The position numbers were made by a program, and so were the translations under genes. Below are positions 14,598 through 26,411 of a stretch of 64,000 nucleotides of DNA, in pieces (the first letter of the stretch is position 1; every line of letters begins with the position of its first letter). The stretch lies in the NCBI GenBank assembly GCA_021234155.1, contig JAJEKV010000002.1:11954725-12018724 (forward strand). The letters are read 5' to 3'. The DNA comes from Isoetes taiwanensis (Eukaryota; Streptophyta; Lycopodiopsida; Isoetales; Isoetaceae). The notes under the pieces were generated by a model. That model had not been told where the DNA came from and did not search any database. It saw only the letters and a list, made by a program, of their open reading frames with translations.

Positions 14598-16730
14598 ATG
14601 GTGCTAAATGACGAGGGGGACTGGATTATTAAGCTAACTAAGGAAAAGCAAAGAAAGAAATTCATACATTTCAGTTACTTCTCCAAATTAGTGAGTAAAG
14701 TTAAAATTAGTAATATTTTCAAGGAACAGTTGGTTAAGAACTTTGGAAATAAGGGTCTGGAGATCTATGAAAATACCACTTTTGGCTGGAGATACGTCAA
14801 TAGTTTGAAGACCATGTTCTACAGGCCAAAAGCGATTTTTGCACAAGATGGAAGCAAGAAATGCCCCTGCAAAAATCCAACTTTGCAGCAGTACGTTGAC
14901 CATGAGATTGGCCATATCCGTACTACTGACATTAGCATTGTACATCACGAGGCTCTCAGAAAATGGTTTAGCATGGGTCTAAACCACATCCCAGACCAAC
15001 CATTCATCTTTCAACAGTTCGGAAAAGAGTTGAACATGACCATAGAGCAGTTTTTCAAAGTACATTACTTCTCGTTTCATGAGAATGAAAAAGAAAAGGT
15101 GGATAAATGCAAAAGAGATATTCAAAAGGCTGCTAAAATGATTGCCACTGAAGTAATTAATAGTAACAATTCTAGGAACTTTAAATATATGATTAAGGAT
15201 CCCGGTGTTCAAAGGAACAAGGACTGGCTGTTGGATAATTTCTACATGGCTGGAATCGATAAAGCAGCCAATAATGTATCATTTATATGTCCACAACACA
15301 TATGTGATGAGGCCTATGACAGGTTAAACAGTACTGATTTTGCCAGAATTGATTTAAGTACGGAAGAGGTTACTACACGGATTGAGATGGACATCAGAAA
15401 TTTACTGAATGGAGATTTTTATGAGAATAAGGAACTACCTTATATGTTAGGGATTTATAAAGCACATAAGAGAGAGTATAGATGGATAACTAGTGCACAC
15501 AATTCCATTTTTTCCAGTCTGGCATCTTTAATTGCAGTAGTCTTAAATTCTATTTTGGAGTACTGGCCAAGAATATGCCATGAGAAATGTGCCAAATTCA
15601 ATCTCTTTAGTAAGCAAAAAATTAAGGCATCCTGGGTGATAAACTCAATTTATGACATCATAGTCAACCTGCCTGGGAAAATAGAGGACCTGTTTGTTTG
15701 TGACATTACAAAATGTTATGAGAATATTCCATTGAATGGCAGTCAAGGAATAGTGCAAATTATGAGTGAGGTCTGTAATCTGGCCTGGACAAGTCAAAGG
15801 CAACAGAACAAGAACTTTAAGTTATGGTACCACTTTGCAAACAATGGTAATGTGGAGGTTAAATGGAAAAAGATCATACCAAAAGGAAATAAGTGGACAC
15901 TATTGGAACAGGATGTATTCTGCAGAATCAACGAATGGCTGATTAATAATTGCTACCTAGGCATGGGACTAGGGATTTGGAAGCAGGTTAAAGGCATACC
16001 TATGGGATTCTCGTGCAGTCCAGCATGGTGTAACCTTTACTTGGCCATGTTGGAGCTCAAATTTATCATTAATCTTGCCAAAAAAGGTAAGATGCTTGAA
16101 GCGACCTCGATTCGTAAAACACACACGATATATATGGATGATCTCATTTGTATTAATGGACCCTTTATGAGGGAATGCCTTGGCTTGATCAGCAATGGAA
16201 AATCAATGGAATTCATCTATGATCTAGACATCCTCAAGATAAAGGACGAAACTGAATACTGGCCAAGTAATGATGGTACGTCTAGCACTGGTAGGAAAGT
16301 GAATTTCTTAAATATGACGATTGAGATCCTAAATAGATCCCAGGGAATCTATTGCACCTATAGATTTGACAAAAGGGATAAGCTACCATTTCCGGTAACC
16401 AAGTTTATACATGCTACAGGATGCAGACCGTACAATCTAGCTTGTAACGTGGTAATATCACAGGTGATGCCTTATATCTACGTGCATAGCAATCCAATTC
16501 TGGCAGCAGAAGATTTAAATTCTTTGGTCCAGACTTTTATACAAAAGGGATTCAAGGGAAAAGATGTCTGGAAGTCTCTCTACAAAGCATTTAAGTTTAT
16601 GGACTTCCCTGGCCTACAATATGACGTTGGCGTACTGCTGAAAGAACTAAAAAGATACAGGTATTTTTCAAAGTTCTATGACTTTTATATGAATAGTTCC
16701 AAACAAGGTCTAGGCATTAATAGGTACTGA
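14598..16730 (+). CDS. Penelope-like reverse transcriptase (no endonuclease domain seen)
   Basis: This ORF encodes about 710 residues from the ATG at 14598, which has a good context (ACCATGG). The open frame extends upstream to 14550. RT motifs appear in order: a Cys-rich N-terminal CPCKNPTLQQY with GHIRTTDI; FSMGLNHIP, similar to the conserved LGLxFxP segment of Penelope-like RTs; motif A LFVCDITKCYENIP (~15690-15735); motif B GIPMGFSCSPAWCNLYL (~15990-16040); and the catalytic YMDD at 16131-16142. These are followed by VNFLNMTI and a long C-terminal helical region (CTYRFDKRDKLPFPVTKF, GCRPYNLACN). It would copy element RNA into DNA at a nicked or exposed 3' end. The frame is intact throughout. 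Alternatives are an rvt-type cellular RT or another non-LTR lineage. The tandem pseudo-LTR arrangement favours Penelope-like. Confidence 0.75.
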   Translation: MVLNDEGDWIIKLTKEKQRKKFIHFSYFSKLVSKVKISNIFKEQLVKNFGNKGLEIYENTTFGWRYVNSLKTMFYRPKAIFAQDGSKKCPCKNPTLQQYVDHEIGHIRTTDISIVHHEALRKWFSMGLNHIPDQPFIFQQFGKELNMTIEQFFKVHYFSFHENEKEKVDKCKRDIQKAAKMIATEVINSNNSRNFKYMIKDPGVQRNKDWLLDNFYMAGIDKAANNVSFICPQHICDEAYDRLNSTDFARIDLSTEEVTTRIEMDIRNLLNGDFYENKELPYMLGIYKAHKREYRWITSAHNSIFSSLASLIAVVLNSILEYWPRICHEKCAKFNLFSKQKIKASWVINSIYDIIVNLPGKIEDLFVCDITKCYENIPLNGSQGIVQIMSEVCNLAWTSQRQQNKNFKLWYHFANNGNVEVKWKKIIPKGNKWTLLEQDVFCRINEWLINNCYLGMGLGIWKQVKGIPMGFSCSPAWCNLYLAMLELKFIINLAKKGKMLEATSIRKTHTIYMDDLICINGPFMRECLGLISNGKSMEFIYDLDILKIKDETEYWPSNDGTSSTGRKVNFLNMTIEILNRSQGIYCTYRFDKRDKLPFPVTKFIHATGCRPYNLACNVVISQVMPYIYVHSNPILAAEDLNSLVQTFIQKGFKGKDVWKSLYKAFKFMDFPGLQYDVGVLLKELKRYRYFSKFYDFYMNSSKQGLGINRY

Positions 16731-16757
16731 GTTTATCAAAACAGAGGGTGCGGGGTG

Positions 16758-16809
16758 GGTCCCTATGTATATAGGGATCCATCCTTATCCCTATATACTA
16801 ACAGGGACC
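16758..16809. other. 3' hairpin of the Penelope-like element
   Basis: A long imperfect inverted repeat has GGTCCCTATGTATATAGGGAT on the left arm and its partner around ATCCCTATATAC...AGGGACC on the right. It lies just after the RT stop and is followed by CCCGGGAGGAGGTAGG (16820-16836) and (AT)n. The 3.85 kb unit has a related hairpin, box and (AT)n order at its own 3' end. It may be an RNA signal for RT recognition, which is inference. Confidence 0.6.
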
Positions 16810-16849
16810 TAACTTCACTCCCCGGGAGGAGGTAGGCCTTAAAAAAATG

Positions 16850-16867
16850 CATATATATATATATATA
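16850..16867. repeat. (AT)n at the junction of RT-element copies 1 and 2
   Basis: Short pure AT tract separating the 3' end of copy 1 from the 5' end of copy 2. Confidence 0.85.
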
Positions 16868-19473
16868 CATATAAATATATATATCCACTGGTTGGCTCAG
16901 TTCGAGTAGGTTCTATAAGGATACTACCTTTTGACAAAAATTCTATGATGGTTAGCCACATCTACACCCATACCCTTTACCAAGTATGACAGACATCACT
17001 ATATATCTCATTTAAGCCAAATGGTATTAACATCTTGTCTTATATTTCATCTGAATCCTTGGTAACAACTACTACCTTCAGAGACTGTAGTCTAGTACAG
17101 CATAAAGCTAAAAGCAAGCTGAAGCTGCTCATTGAATTCAAAAATGTCTGATAGAACAGCTCAAAATGGATATATAACCCCAAGTTGACCAAAAGGTTTG
17201 TCTTAGTATCTAACATCTTAAGCATGGGACTTGATAATAGTGGATCTTTTGGACGACCAAGGACGTGCTCTAGTTTAACCATGTAGTAATATAACAATTG
17301 CCAAAATAATTTTTTTGACGGTCTAACACCAAATACGTTCGGTGCATTTAATTAGTATAGCCCTAGTTACGGCCTTTTTCGCACGAAAGGGCAGATTAGG
17401 GTGCAGCTAATTTACAAGGCGGAGATATAGCATAGACTTAGGGTTAGCCGTTGAAAACATAGAAGACGGCGATGGAGGACTACGGCACTGCCACAATATC
17501 GCGAGAATGGATTTACAAAATCAAAGCGGATACATGCTTGAGCGTAAAGCTTGTGTACAAAGGTATGATCCCCGGTAAACCCACACGCTTTGTGAGATTT
17601 TTACATGTTAGTAGCATTCCACCGCCATTTTTCTTACCTTAGAGTTAATCGGCCGACCTGGTTATCTTTCAAATCATGGGAATGAATGAGTGGGAAAGTG
17701 AACTAGTCAATGAGTTTCTGAGTAATTTAAGCTTGGTGGATGAGAACTCTTGGTATGTAGTAGATAAGTTACAAGTAACGGAAGGTGAAGGCGCCCAGCC
17801 GGAAATCAGACCATCCACCTTACATCCCAACTCTGATACTATGACCAGACCTGAAGGATCTGGTAATCTGAAGCCTACCAAGGCGGATATCATCCTGATG
17901 CTCAAGGAGAAAGGAATAGACTGTAAAAATGATGGAGCTGCAATCAAAAAATCAGTATTGGAAGCAATGGCCGCTGAGGCTGGGATTGATATTTTTGCTG
18001 CTAAGAAAGTTCTATTGGGGAAACGCCCTGCCTCTAGTATTGAGGCTTGTAAACTGGTTATTCAAGGGAGGAACAACATTGGTACTAACTCAGGAGCAGA
18101 GACCAGCCGGGTTAATCTAAGCGCAGATTTGGTAGCACTGGATGATGAGGACACGCCACTCAACCAGGTTTTATCTCATTAATATCATACTTTAACTAAA
18201 ACCTACTGGGGGGTTAGAAAAATAAAAGCATTTTTAGTTGCATGATTAAATATTTGTTTCGATTACATTACATTTTTCCTCAAGTTTGGTTTCTGATTAC
18301 GGTTGTAGTGATTAAATCTTAGGATCCTTCTGCTGATAGTACTTACTATTTAAACCAGTATTTACATTGCTGGATTAGATTCTCTTAACAAGAGCAGAAA
18401 CGGTTACTGACCTATACTGGAGACTTGGTAAGGTAAGAAGGTCGGAGCATAAGGTAAGATGGTTAAGTATAAATATTTGGTCTGTGATTTAACTGGTTAG
18501 AATCACACGATGGAAAACAGACAGTTCAAGTAAAGGAAATTTCAACAAAAGGAAGTTACTCTTACCTGTTTTACTGTTTTAAAAGCATTTTTCTGAGCAC
18601 TATTAGACAGATTTATATGTATAAGGTTGAAGGGCGTTAAGCCTTGAGAATCCTTTGCTTACCTGCTAGTAGCTTAGCATTTTACCCTTCATAGGCTAAC
18701 TTGCTTTGGTTCTACTGCAGGTAACCGGGTTCTCTCCTACCTCTTTTTTTTGCAAAAGCTTTTGGAAGAGCACTCGAAAGACAACTGGATGATGCAATAG
18801 AAGGAATGAAAAATCATAGACAGAAAATCTGTTTTCTCTTAAGAAGCTCAGGTCATGTTTTCTTACTTAGTTTTTAAGGAATGCAAGAACTTGGCCTTGC
18901 TAAACAATATAATAGTTTTCATATTAAGAAGTGGCTGAAACTCTTACAGCCTCTAAAAAACATATGGTAATATTATACTTATGATATTTGGTTTCTTGCA
19001 ACGAGATACATTATAGGCAGCCATATCTAATAGTAATTGCTGCTATTTTGTTCCACCTTTCTTAATATATTGAAAATTTCTTCTGTTATATATCTGAATC
19101 CTTTACCTTGGTCTTATCGGTAATGGAAAATAGATAATATATTTACTAAACGGAAGGACGTGTTTTTCTAAAAACTAGAAGGAAAAAGATTATGATAGGA
19201 TAACCAAAATGCAAAATTGGAAGTAGTTAACAAGTCATTGTCATTCATAACACTGTTCTGTGAAACACTTTGAAAATTTAAGAATTTTAGTACACAAAAT
19301 GGTCTAAATGATAGAGCACAAAAGGATTTAACTTGGGGTATAAGTACTGTAGGTTGGTATTGCCTATAAGGTTCTCCTGAATGTATAAAGGGACCGATGT
19401 ATCTAGAACAGACCAGGGTTCTCCCTGGCTGGGTTAGATGTCTGGACTTGGCCTTCGGGGCAGGCCCAGGCTT

Positions 19474-19475
<2 letters not shown>
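16868..19475 (+). mobile_element. Penelope-like element, copy 2, truncated (right direct repeat)
   Basis: This second head-to-tail copy carries ORF1 and then stops at TTTG followed by a long (AT)n. The break falls where copy 1 has a short TTTGTATATA at 12541-12550. ORF2 and RT are missing. The truncation at a TATATA stretch suggests either loss through the microsatellite or insertion-linked joining to (AT)n. Confidence 0.75.
17676..18182 (+). CDS. ORF1 of the Penelope-like element, copy 2
   Basis: This ORF encodes 168 residues, the same length as copy 1, with only a couple of amino-acid changes (for example R to K and T to A in the helical segment). An upstream frame from the ATG at 17472 (MEDYGTATISREW...) stays open to a TAG at 17640, just before ORF1. 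The two copies differ in the patch around 17480-17660 by small indels at CTG/CAG-like sites. The frame relation of the upstream segment to ORF1 is therefore unsure. Without its own ORF2 and RT this copy would depend on copy 1 for movement. Confidence 0.6.
   Translation: MGMNEWESELVNEFLSNLSLVDENSWYVVDKLQVTEGEGAQPEIRPSTLHPNSDTMTRPEGSGNLKPTKADIILMLKEKGIDCKNDGAAIKKSVLEAMAAEAGIDIFAAKKVLLGKRPASSIEACKLVIQGRNNIGTNSGAETSRVNLSADLVALDDEDTPLNQVLSH

Positions 19476-19552
<77 letters not shown>
19476..19552. repeat. (AT)n at the truncated end of copy 2
   Basis: Pure (AT)n of about 77 bp ends the RT-element array. The following sequence is not the 3.85 kb unit. Confidence 0.9.
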
Positions 19553-19561
<9 letters not shown>

Positions 19562-20690
19562 ATATATATATGTATATATATAATATATCTTTGATCGATC
19601 AGAGGTAAAGTATATATATGGTAAAAATCTTTTTGGGGTCTTTCTTACTCGCCAAAGGGTTTGGCAACTGAAAACTACTAAAGTAACACACATAAGGGAT
19701 AATTTTACACACTTTTCTTAGTTTTTTAGTCTAAAAGTTCTAAAAGCGGTTCTAAAATTTTTGAGCTTGTAATGCAATGTTAGAGCATAAAGTAGTCGAA
19801 TCATGTTGTTACTTCTACTTTTTTTTTCTCTACATACATGCGAACTTCACTTGAGGCGACTAAAAAATTGCTACTAAAGGCAAAGAACTCCAAAATATTA
19901 TGGTGACACGGTGTGTTTGACTAGAAGGAAACCACGTGGTTTATCCAGAGGGGGCGAGGAGTAGCAACCCCCCTAAGTTTACCTATTTATTTACAAAATA
20001 TTTAGGAAAGGGTAAAAATGCACGAATACTTCCCGCCGAGAGAAATGTACATGGTGCCCATCGCTACGGATAGCGTAATTGTGATGAATATGCTCAACAT
20101 TGCTAAGGAGATTGACTATCTCACGAGCATCACCATGTTGTAGATTGGTATGTGTATTCAAAAATACATCTCGGGAATAAAAAGGAGGGCATGTAATCAC
20201 ATGGCTTCATTACTTCAACTTTTGTATCCTCGGTATAAATTTATCTTTGCATCATCAACTAAAACTTCAGCTTAACTACAAAATATCGTGGATGTATTGG
20301 TAATTGTAATACTATATGATGCAAAAACAATGGTTTGTCATTCAAGAAGTTTGTTCAACTGCCTCCCAATGTGTTTTAAGGTCCATTAGGATGTTCAACT
20401 AAAATGGTTCTGAAATAACAAATTTCCTGTCTTCTTGACTAATATAAAATTTTTAGGGGACAAGGTACAAAAGCATCTAATTTCTTCATACGAATTTGCC
20501 CCATAGTAAATCTTTGAATTTCATTGTAGTTCTTTCCCCCTCTACAATGGGATTTTTTGTGTGTGTGTGTTTTTCCTTAATACTAAGTCTTCTTAAAATG
20601 TCTGTTTTCACGAGCAGTTTTATAAATCTTTGGACTAAAGGTAATAAAAAGGCCCTTTTTAGAGGGATTTCAGAATTTTATAAATTTTCA
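19553..20690. other. AT-rich spacer, no gene seen
   Basis: A mixed AT-rich region with a short GT microsatellite near 20560. A minus-strand frame at 20200-19991 (with EHIHHNYAIRSDGHHVHFS) is open for 69 codons but has no recognisable family. Confidence 0.5.
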
Positions 20691-20691
20691 G

Positions 20692-20746
20692 AAGGAATCT
20701 TTCAAATGCACTTCTTAAATAAGTGCGTTTCATTTTAAACCTTGTT
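20692..20746 (+). repeat. Dispersed ~55-bp motif, copy A (candidate left terminal inverted repeat)
   Basis: The motif runs AAGGAATCTTTCAAATGCAC ... AAGTGCGTTTCATTTTAAAC and itself contains a GCACTT/AAGTGC inverted repeat. Inverted copy B lies at 26412-26480 and a direct copy C at 34708-34762. A and B point toward each other and bracket the transposase relic at 21282-24360. Confidence 0.55.
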
Positions 20747-20873
20747 AAACGTCAAAGTATATAGAATAGTGGAAAATTATATCAATGACCATGCCTCATT
20801 GTATACAACATTGACAAACGTCAAAGTATATAGAATAGTATCAATGACCATGCCTCATTGTATACAACATTCC
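20746..20873. repeat. ~70-bp tandem duplication
   Basis: The sequence AAACGTCAAAGTATATAGAA...CATTGTATACAACATT is present twice in direct order, the first copy with a small extra segment (GGAAAATTAT). Confidence 0.75.
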
Positions 20874-21281
20874 TTGTGCTTGAAAGCACTTGCTATTAAA
20901 GAACCTTAGTAGCAATATCGAGCATACATAGGGTGAACATCGGGGTATGCAATTCCCTTGGTTACATAAGGGGATGGCTGGCAAAGCATTACTTGTTATG
21001 TCTGGGTCTATAGGGGTAGAAGCATGAAAGGGTGATTGAATTTTTTTGTATATTGATGTAAAAATTTGAACTGGGTTAAAGTGTTTGTAATGTACATTTT
21101 GAATTTTACATGGAGTTGCCTATCATTAATAAAGGCGGTTGACGTACAATATTCTCCATAATTATACCAAATCCTCCTGAAATCTTGTACTAGCCTCTCT
21201 ATCAATAAAATCTAAATATCTTGCCTGCGAAAAAAAAAAAAACTTTGGCGCACATTTTGAACTTTCCTCAATCGATCAAAC

Positions 21282-24200
21282 ATGGCTCAGGATTCTACCT
21301 CAACGAAAACTTGGCCCGAATCGATTATAGCTGCTCCTAAATCGAATGCATTTCAAGAAATAAATGTATCTTGAAGAAATTGAAATCCCTTTCCTTCAAG
21401 CAAGTAATACAAATCCTTCAAGCGATAATAGAAATGCGGTTAATAATCTGATTTTTGTGCGGGATGTTGTATCCCCTTTCCGCGAGAATGGATCGATGTC
21501 TTAAAGCACCGGTTGAAGAAGAAACTATGGAAGAAGGATTGGACTCTCATGCAAGCACTTGAGGTCGACATCGGGTTGATTTCAATCCTCCCGTTGATGA
21601 AGTTTTGAAAGCTCTTTATTACAAGCGGGCAAAGAAAATCAAAGCAGAGGGTTTGTAGGGGTGGATACGTGACAAAGCCAATTAGAAGAAACGTGAATGC
21701 TTACGTAAATCTCATAATGAATGAGGTATCTAATTTGACTCCAAAATAGCAAAGTATATTTGCAAGAAGATTATTGCGGGACAAAAGATTGCAATTCCTA
21801 TTTGAGCGGTCATTGGAAGGCCTCAAGAGCCTATCGTGAAAACAGATCTGGTAAAGAATTTAAAGGATGGCCTCCAAGGCGTCAAAAATGCAAATAGCAA
21901 TGGCGGACTTTTTCGCAAAGCATTCTGTACTATCTATGGTGGTTGGAGAGGAAGGAGAATTACGAGAAGACTTCATTACTTGACTAAGTTGCTTTGAAAA
22001 TACATCCTAGAAATATGAAACTAGCGGTGGAGAGAAGGAAAAGAATGTCACTAGGTGGAACAAATCGTGGGCATTAGCGGGTCGAAATCCAAGAACAAAT
22101 ACGATAGATCGGGCTATGAAGGATATGGTTGCTTTCGTTTTTGGTTAGATAACTCAAAGGTTTCACCAAAAAATTAGAGATGTCATGAAGAAGATGACAC
22201 AACCAATTCAATATATTGACATTACACAGTGCATTGTAATTTAGTTTGTAATTGCATCTTGTTTTTCGAATAAAGATGTTTTTTATTTTGTAACACCGAT
22301 GTAAAGTTTGTAGATTTCTTTACTTTTTGGCGAGAATAAAGATGTCTTTTCTTTTGTAACTTGATGTAAAGTTTGTATGTGATTTCTTTACTTTTTGAAT
22401 GTAATGTAGATGCGATGCCCTAGTTGTTCTACATGGAAATGTCAAATTATTTCATGGCAACACGTACATGTATATTTGTTTACATGTATTAATTGTCAAA
22501 AAATTATGTGACTTCATAGTAAATGAAATAAAATTCATGTCAGAATGTACATGTATGTGTGGGAGTTTAGGGTCTTGAATATGTAAAAGATTTGTATGTA
22601 ATGTAATGATGTGACTAATTTTATTTCATTTGTAATTTCTGTTTGAATTATTCAATTTTGTGGATCGGTATCCGGAGGTTCGGATTGGGCTTAGGCAATT
22701 TGAATACTTAAAATCTTCTTGCATTAGAAAGCTAAAGGAAAGAAACACATGTTGTTTGCGTGAAACATGAGCAATCGATCTGTACAAGGGGCATTTAATT
22801 TGATGAGGTCAAGACTCCATGAAAATTGTTCGTGCAATTGTGGTGTGTGCGCATTTGAAGCTCATGTTGGAATATGTCAAGCCAAGAACAAGACATTTGA
22901 TAATGTTAGCACATTTTGGAGGGCTATGGTATGTGACAGGCGGCAAAACAGCAACGAAAGTGGCATAAGCTACAATGTATCAAATCGGATTGTGGAAATT
23001 GTGGGAAACAATTAATTGAGTTGTGTCCAAGAGAATACAAGGAGCGATTGATCAAACGCTTGATTGGCAAGTCTATGGTTACGCGTTAATGAGCCCTCGA
23101 AGAAAGGAACTTCACGAAGACTAAAGCTAATTGACAAGAAAGGCAGCTCCAGTAATATGTTGGATAACATGTTTGATCATATGTCGAAGTTTGTATATCA
23201 TAACTTTGTGGCACATTGGCAGAGCAAACAATTCAAGGAATCCATGAAGAGTCTTCGTGATGATACCGTATTATCAGTTGTTGATTTCTCGGAGAATTAT
23301 ACTTTGAAGCCATTCAACGAGATTCAAGCACAACATTGGTACAATGAACAAATCAACATATTGGTCCACATCACGATGTTCAAGGTACGAGGGGTAAAAT
23401 GAGGAAATGTGTGCACTTCTTTATTTTCGGATGACAAAACACATGATACTCACTTTGTACAAAAAGCATTCAAGATGCACCTCAATTGCATTTTGAAAGA
23501 AAATGGTTTGGTCATATGAAATACCACTTAGTTTGGTCCGCCAGTGTGCAACCCAATTCAAGTCGAGAAGAGCTTTCTATCATGTAACTAGGTATCATCA
23601 AGAGCATAAGATCGAATGCTTTGGAATTTCTTTTTGGCTCGAGGACATGGGAAGGGCACACATGATGGAGAAGGAGCCATAGCCAAACTATGGCTCGAGG
23701 CGGAACAAAGAAAAAAAGGATGGGAAAGTGATAAAAAATGCGTAAACGCATGTGAGGTTCTTGAAGAGAAATTTCTGATGTGGAAAGGGTATTTTGGAAG
23801 GTGTCGACATTGACCGTTCCCAAAGATTTGATGTGCTCCCGTGAAAGGGGTGCAATACCTTCATTGCGTATCATCCATAGATCCAAATGATCCAACAAAG
23901 TTAATGTGTAGTTCTCTTTCATGTTTTTGTAAGGCATGCATCAATTTTGATTGGCTCGCTTGTGAGAATCTTGATCATTGTGGCGGTGGGAGTTGAGAAA
24001 ACTAGAGCCTACAAGCGAGGGGACAATGTTGAAGAAGATGGGTCACGAGGCAAAGGACTTGTGGGCAAATGGCGTGGACAATGTGGATGAGCGGTCAGTG
24101 CAAAGGTTGGAGATTATTTTGCATCATTCACATCCCCGGACAATTATGAAAGGGTCCCTTATTATCTCATCCATTACCGAAGTGAAACATGCCCTCAAGA

Positions 24201-24360
24201 AGACACCAAGGATGACTATGGAAATGAATTTTATTGTGGTAATGAAGTTATAGCTGGTAACTACTTTGAATTGATTCTGGTTGCCATCAAAAGTACGAGA
24301 GGCTTATTCAAGGAAAGAAAGTTCTTGTCCATCCCAAAAGTCGAGAATTGGGGTGAGATT
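21282..24360 (+). pseudogene. Decayed DDE-type transposase of a DNA transposon
   Basis: Frame-shifting remnants on the plus strand begin with MAQDSTSTKTWPESIIAAPK at 21282. Recognisable downstream parts are SNRSVQGAFNLMRSRLH (22767), a segment with LSVVDFSENYTLKPFNEIQ and AQHWYNEQINILVHITMF (23270-23390), SDDKTHDTHF (~23430) and FFLARGHGKGTHDGEGAIAK (23620-23690). A C-terminal segment reads GDYFASFTSPDNYERVPYYL ... GNEVIAGNYFELI (24110-24270). From memory, this order (DFxENY, SDD, HGKGxxDGxGA, then a VxYY...W...GD domain) matches a family of RNase-H-like transposases found in plants and animals. I do not have a secure superfamily name. Multiple stops and shifts make it non-functional as read. 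Confidence 0.6.
22230..22400. repeat. ~85-bp tandem duplication inside the transposon relic
   Basis: GAATAAAGATGT...TGTAAAGTTTGTA...GATTTCTTTACTTTTT occurs twice in direct order. Function is unknown; it resembles a duplicated 3' UTR segment. Confidence 0.6.
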
Positions 24361-24637
24361 TCCATTGGAGCTGATCAAACATAAGATTAAAGGTACATCT
24401 TATGCATATGAACCGACTAACTATTGGCATGAAATGTTCTTTGGGTAATTTGCCGAGATTGTAGAATCTACGTAATACGTTAACTTTTGTTGTTGAAGTA
24501 ACGTTTCTATGCACTAAGGCATGGACTTACAAACCTAATATGTCGAATGTGAACCCAGTTAAAACACAAACATTAATATATTATTTATATAGTTCCAAGG
24601 CATTATACTTAGTGTAAGTTGTAAAAAACAACATGCT

Positions 24638-24706
24638 TGATTCAAGATTCAAGATTCAAGATTCAAGATTCAAGATTCAAGATTCAAGATTCAAGACTCA
24701 AGATTC
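24638..24706. repeat. Heptanucleotide tandem repeat (GATTCAA)n
   Basis: About nine direct copies of the 7-mer, the next to last with one change (ACTCAAG). A short frame encoding a repeated DSRFKIQ runs through it and is probably fortuitous. Confidence 0.9.
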
Positions 24707-24719
24707 ATCGGAAGGTCCT

Positions 24720-25530
24720 GCAGGTGTGAGATCAGAATGGTTTACATTTCCTAAAAATTGTGAGAAGAGTGTCGGGACAAGCTGTTTGGAAGTTGGTGAA
24801 GTCTCAATGAAGCAAGACATGTGCTTCTCAAACACATTGCCATTTATGATAGAGATTGGTAAAGTATGGTTTGAGGCTATTGAATCTCCAAACCTCAGCC
24901 CTTTTCAAACACTTTGTTGATTGCTTTTGCATGCACAACTTCTGTTTAAGTTGAATGAGAATACTCTCTAGTTCTCGCTTTTAGATAATTGGGATTCCTC
25001 ATCCCCTTGTCATTTGCTACTCCCATAGCTCGATCCATGCTTCCAACATTGTTAAGTCTCCTCTCGTGCATCTGTGTAGAACATCATAAGCAATTGTTAG
25101 ATTAGGAACAAAAGCATGTTTAAGAATAGGAGTACCTCTGAACTCGTGGATGCCTCTCCATTTGATTTTGTTCAATTGGTTTCCGTTTCGGCATTGATCT
25201 CCTCAAGAATGGATGCGGGGTGAGTTTGCATTTGAATTGGGGATATGGATTGTGATCTAGTCGTTCGATCTCCTCCGCCATCGGAATCAACCCGGTCACC
25301 ACGTAAAAAGGAATTTTTATCCCTGTCTATTCCCTTCTCCCCTATTTCTGATATGGCTCGTACCATGCCAATGATTTGTTCCTTAACCAATGATTTGTGC
25401 CAATGATTTGTTCAACATCCTTTTCTCAAAATCTTTCACACTGTCCTCTTTTTCTGACCCAATTGGCCAATGGTTGATGCTGGCATATATCCCACAAGCC
25501 TAGCTCAAATGAAAGGGCTATACTCAATGA
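24720..25530. other. Spacer, no gene seen
   Basis: Low-complexity to mixed sequence lies between the transposase relic and the palindrome array. A repeated CCAATGATTTGT occurs three times near 25368-25410. Nothing codes convincingly. Confidence 0.4.
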
Positions 25531-25532
25531 GG

Positions 25533-25850
25533 AATATTCCTTTCAATGTAATAAGGAATATTCCTTGTAACTATGGGTGCACTTAAACAAACTAAAGAAT
25601 ATTCCTTTGAAGGTAATAAGGAATATTCTTGATAACTAGGCACTAAGGAATATTCCTTTCAATGCAAAAAGGAATATTCCTTTCAAGGTAATAGGAATAT
25701 TCCTTGTAACTATGGGTGAACTTAAACAAACTAAAGAATAATCCTTTGAAGGTAATAAGGAATATTCCTGGTAACTAGGCGCTAAGGAATATTCCTTTCA
25801 ATGCAATAAGGAATATTCCTTTCAAGGTAATAAGGAATATTCCTTGTTAT
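25533..25850. repeat. Array of AAGGAATATTCCTT palindromes
   Basis: About ten copies of the 14-bp palindrome (some with one change) are spaced 15-45 bp apart and arranged in a higher-order repeat of roughly 150 bp that occurs twice (with CTTAAACAAACTAAAGAAT). It lies near the right end of the transposon bounded by motifs A and B, the usual place for subterminal transposase-binding repeats. That role is inferred. Confidence 0.75.
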
Positions 25851-26411
25851 CTCTATATTGTTGACTCACGCTTTACCAAACACAATATGCATAGGTACAC
25901 AATATGCCTTAACATAATCCATTCATTTGGCATTTGTTGATTTGGCAATTGTTGATTTGGTAACATGTGGAACATTGAATGCATGTGGGATATTTGAGCC
26001 CATTACTAAAAAAAAAGGTGGACTAGGATTACATCTTGGACAATTATGACACGCTGGCCTGTAACTGAAGATTACAAGCCAGCGAGCCATAACTTTTCAA
26101 CATCTAATCTCTATCCATACTTAACAATGAAGCAGCAAAACCCTATTTATATATGCGCACGATTTTTGTGATATATGCATGTGGGATATTGCTAACTTTG
26201 TGTTAGGGTTGTGCTAACTGCATACCAAGCAATTGGTCTCATAATATGGTTCAACCTATACATTTTACATTTGCAAAAATATTGAGGTGGGTGGATCGGC
26301 TCCCGAGGTGTGAAATCGTATGCATGGATACATCCCTTTCCTCTTCTGCCTAATTCCCAAAACAAAATCGTATGCATACAAACATCCCTTTTATTCCCAA
26401 AATTCTGCCCT
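25851..26411. other. Spacer, no gene seen
   Basis: AT-rich sequence with GCCAGCGTGTCA-like words near 26050-26085. A short duplicated TGCATGTGGGATATT occurs at 25980 and 26178. No coding signal. Confidence 0.4.

Noticed and set aside
16740-16870. Hammerhead ribozyme expected in Penelope-like pseudo-LTRs
   Set aside because: I could not find CTGATGA and GAAA cores with compatible stems near either copy's ends; only the long hairpin is visible.
25533-25850. CRISPR array
   Set aside because: The repeats are short palindromes with irregular 15-45 bp spacers that are themselves repeated; no cas genes, and the genome is eukaryotic.
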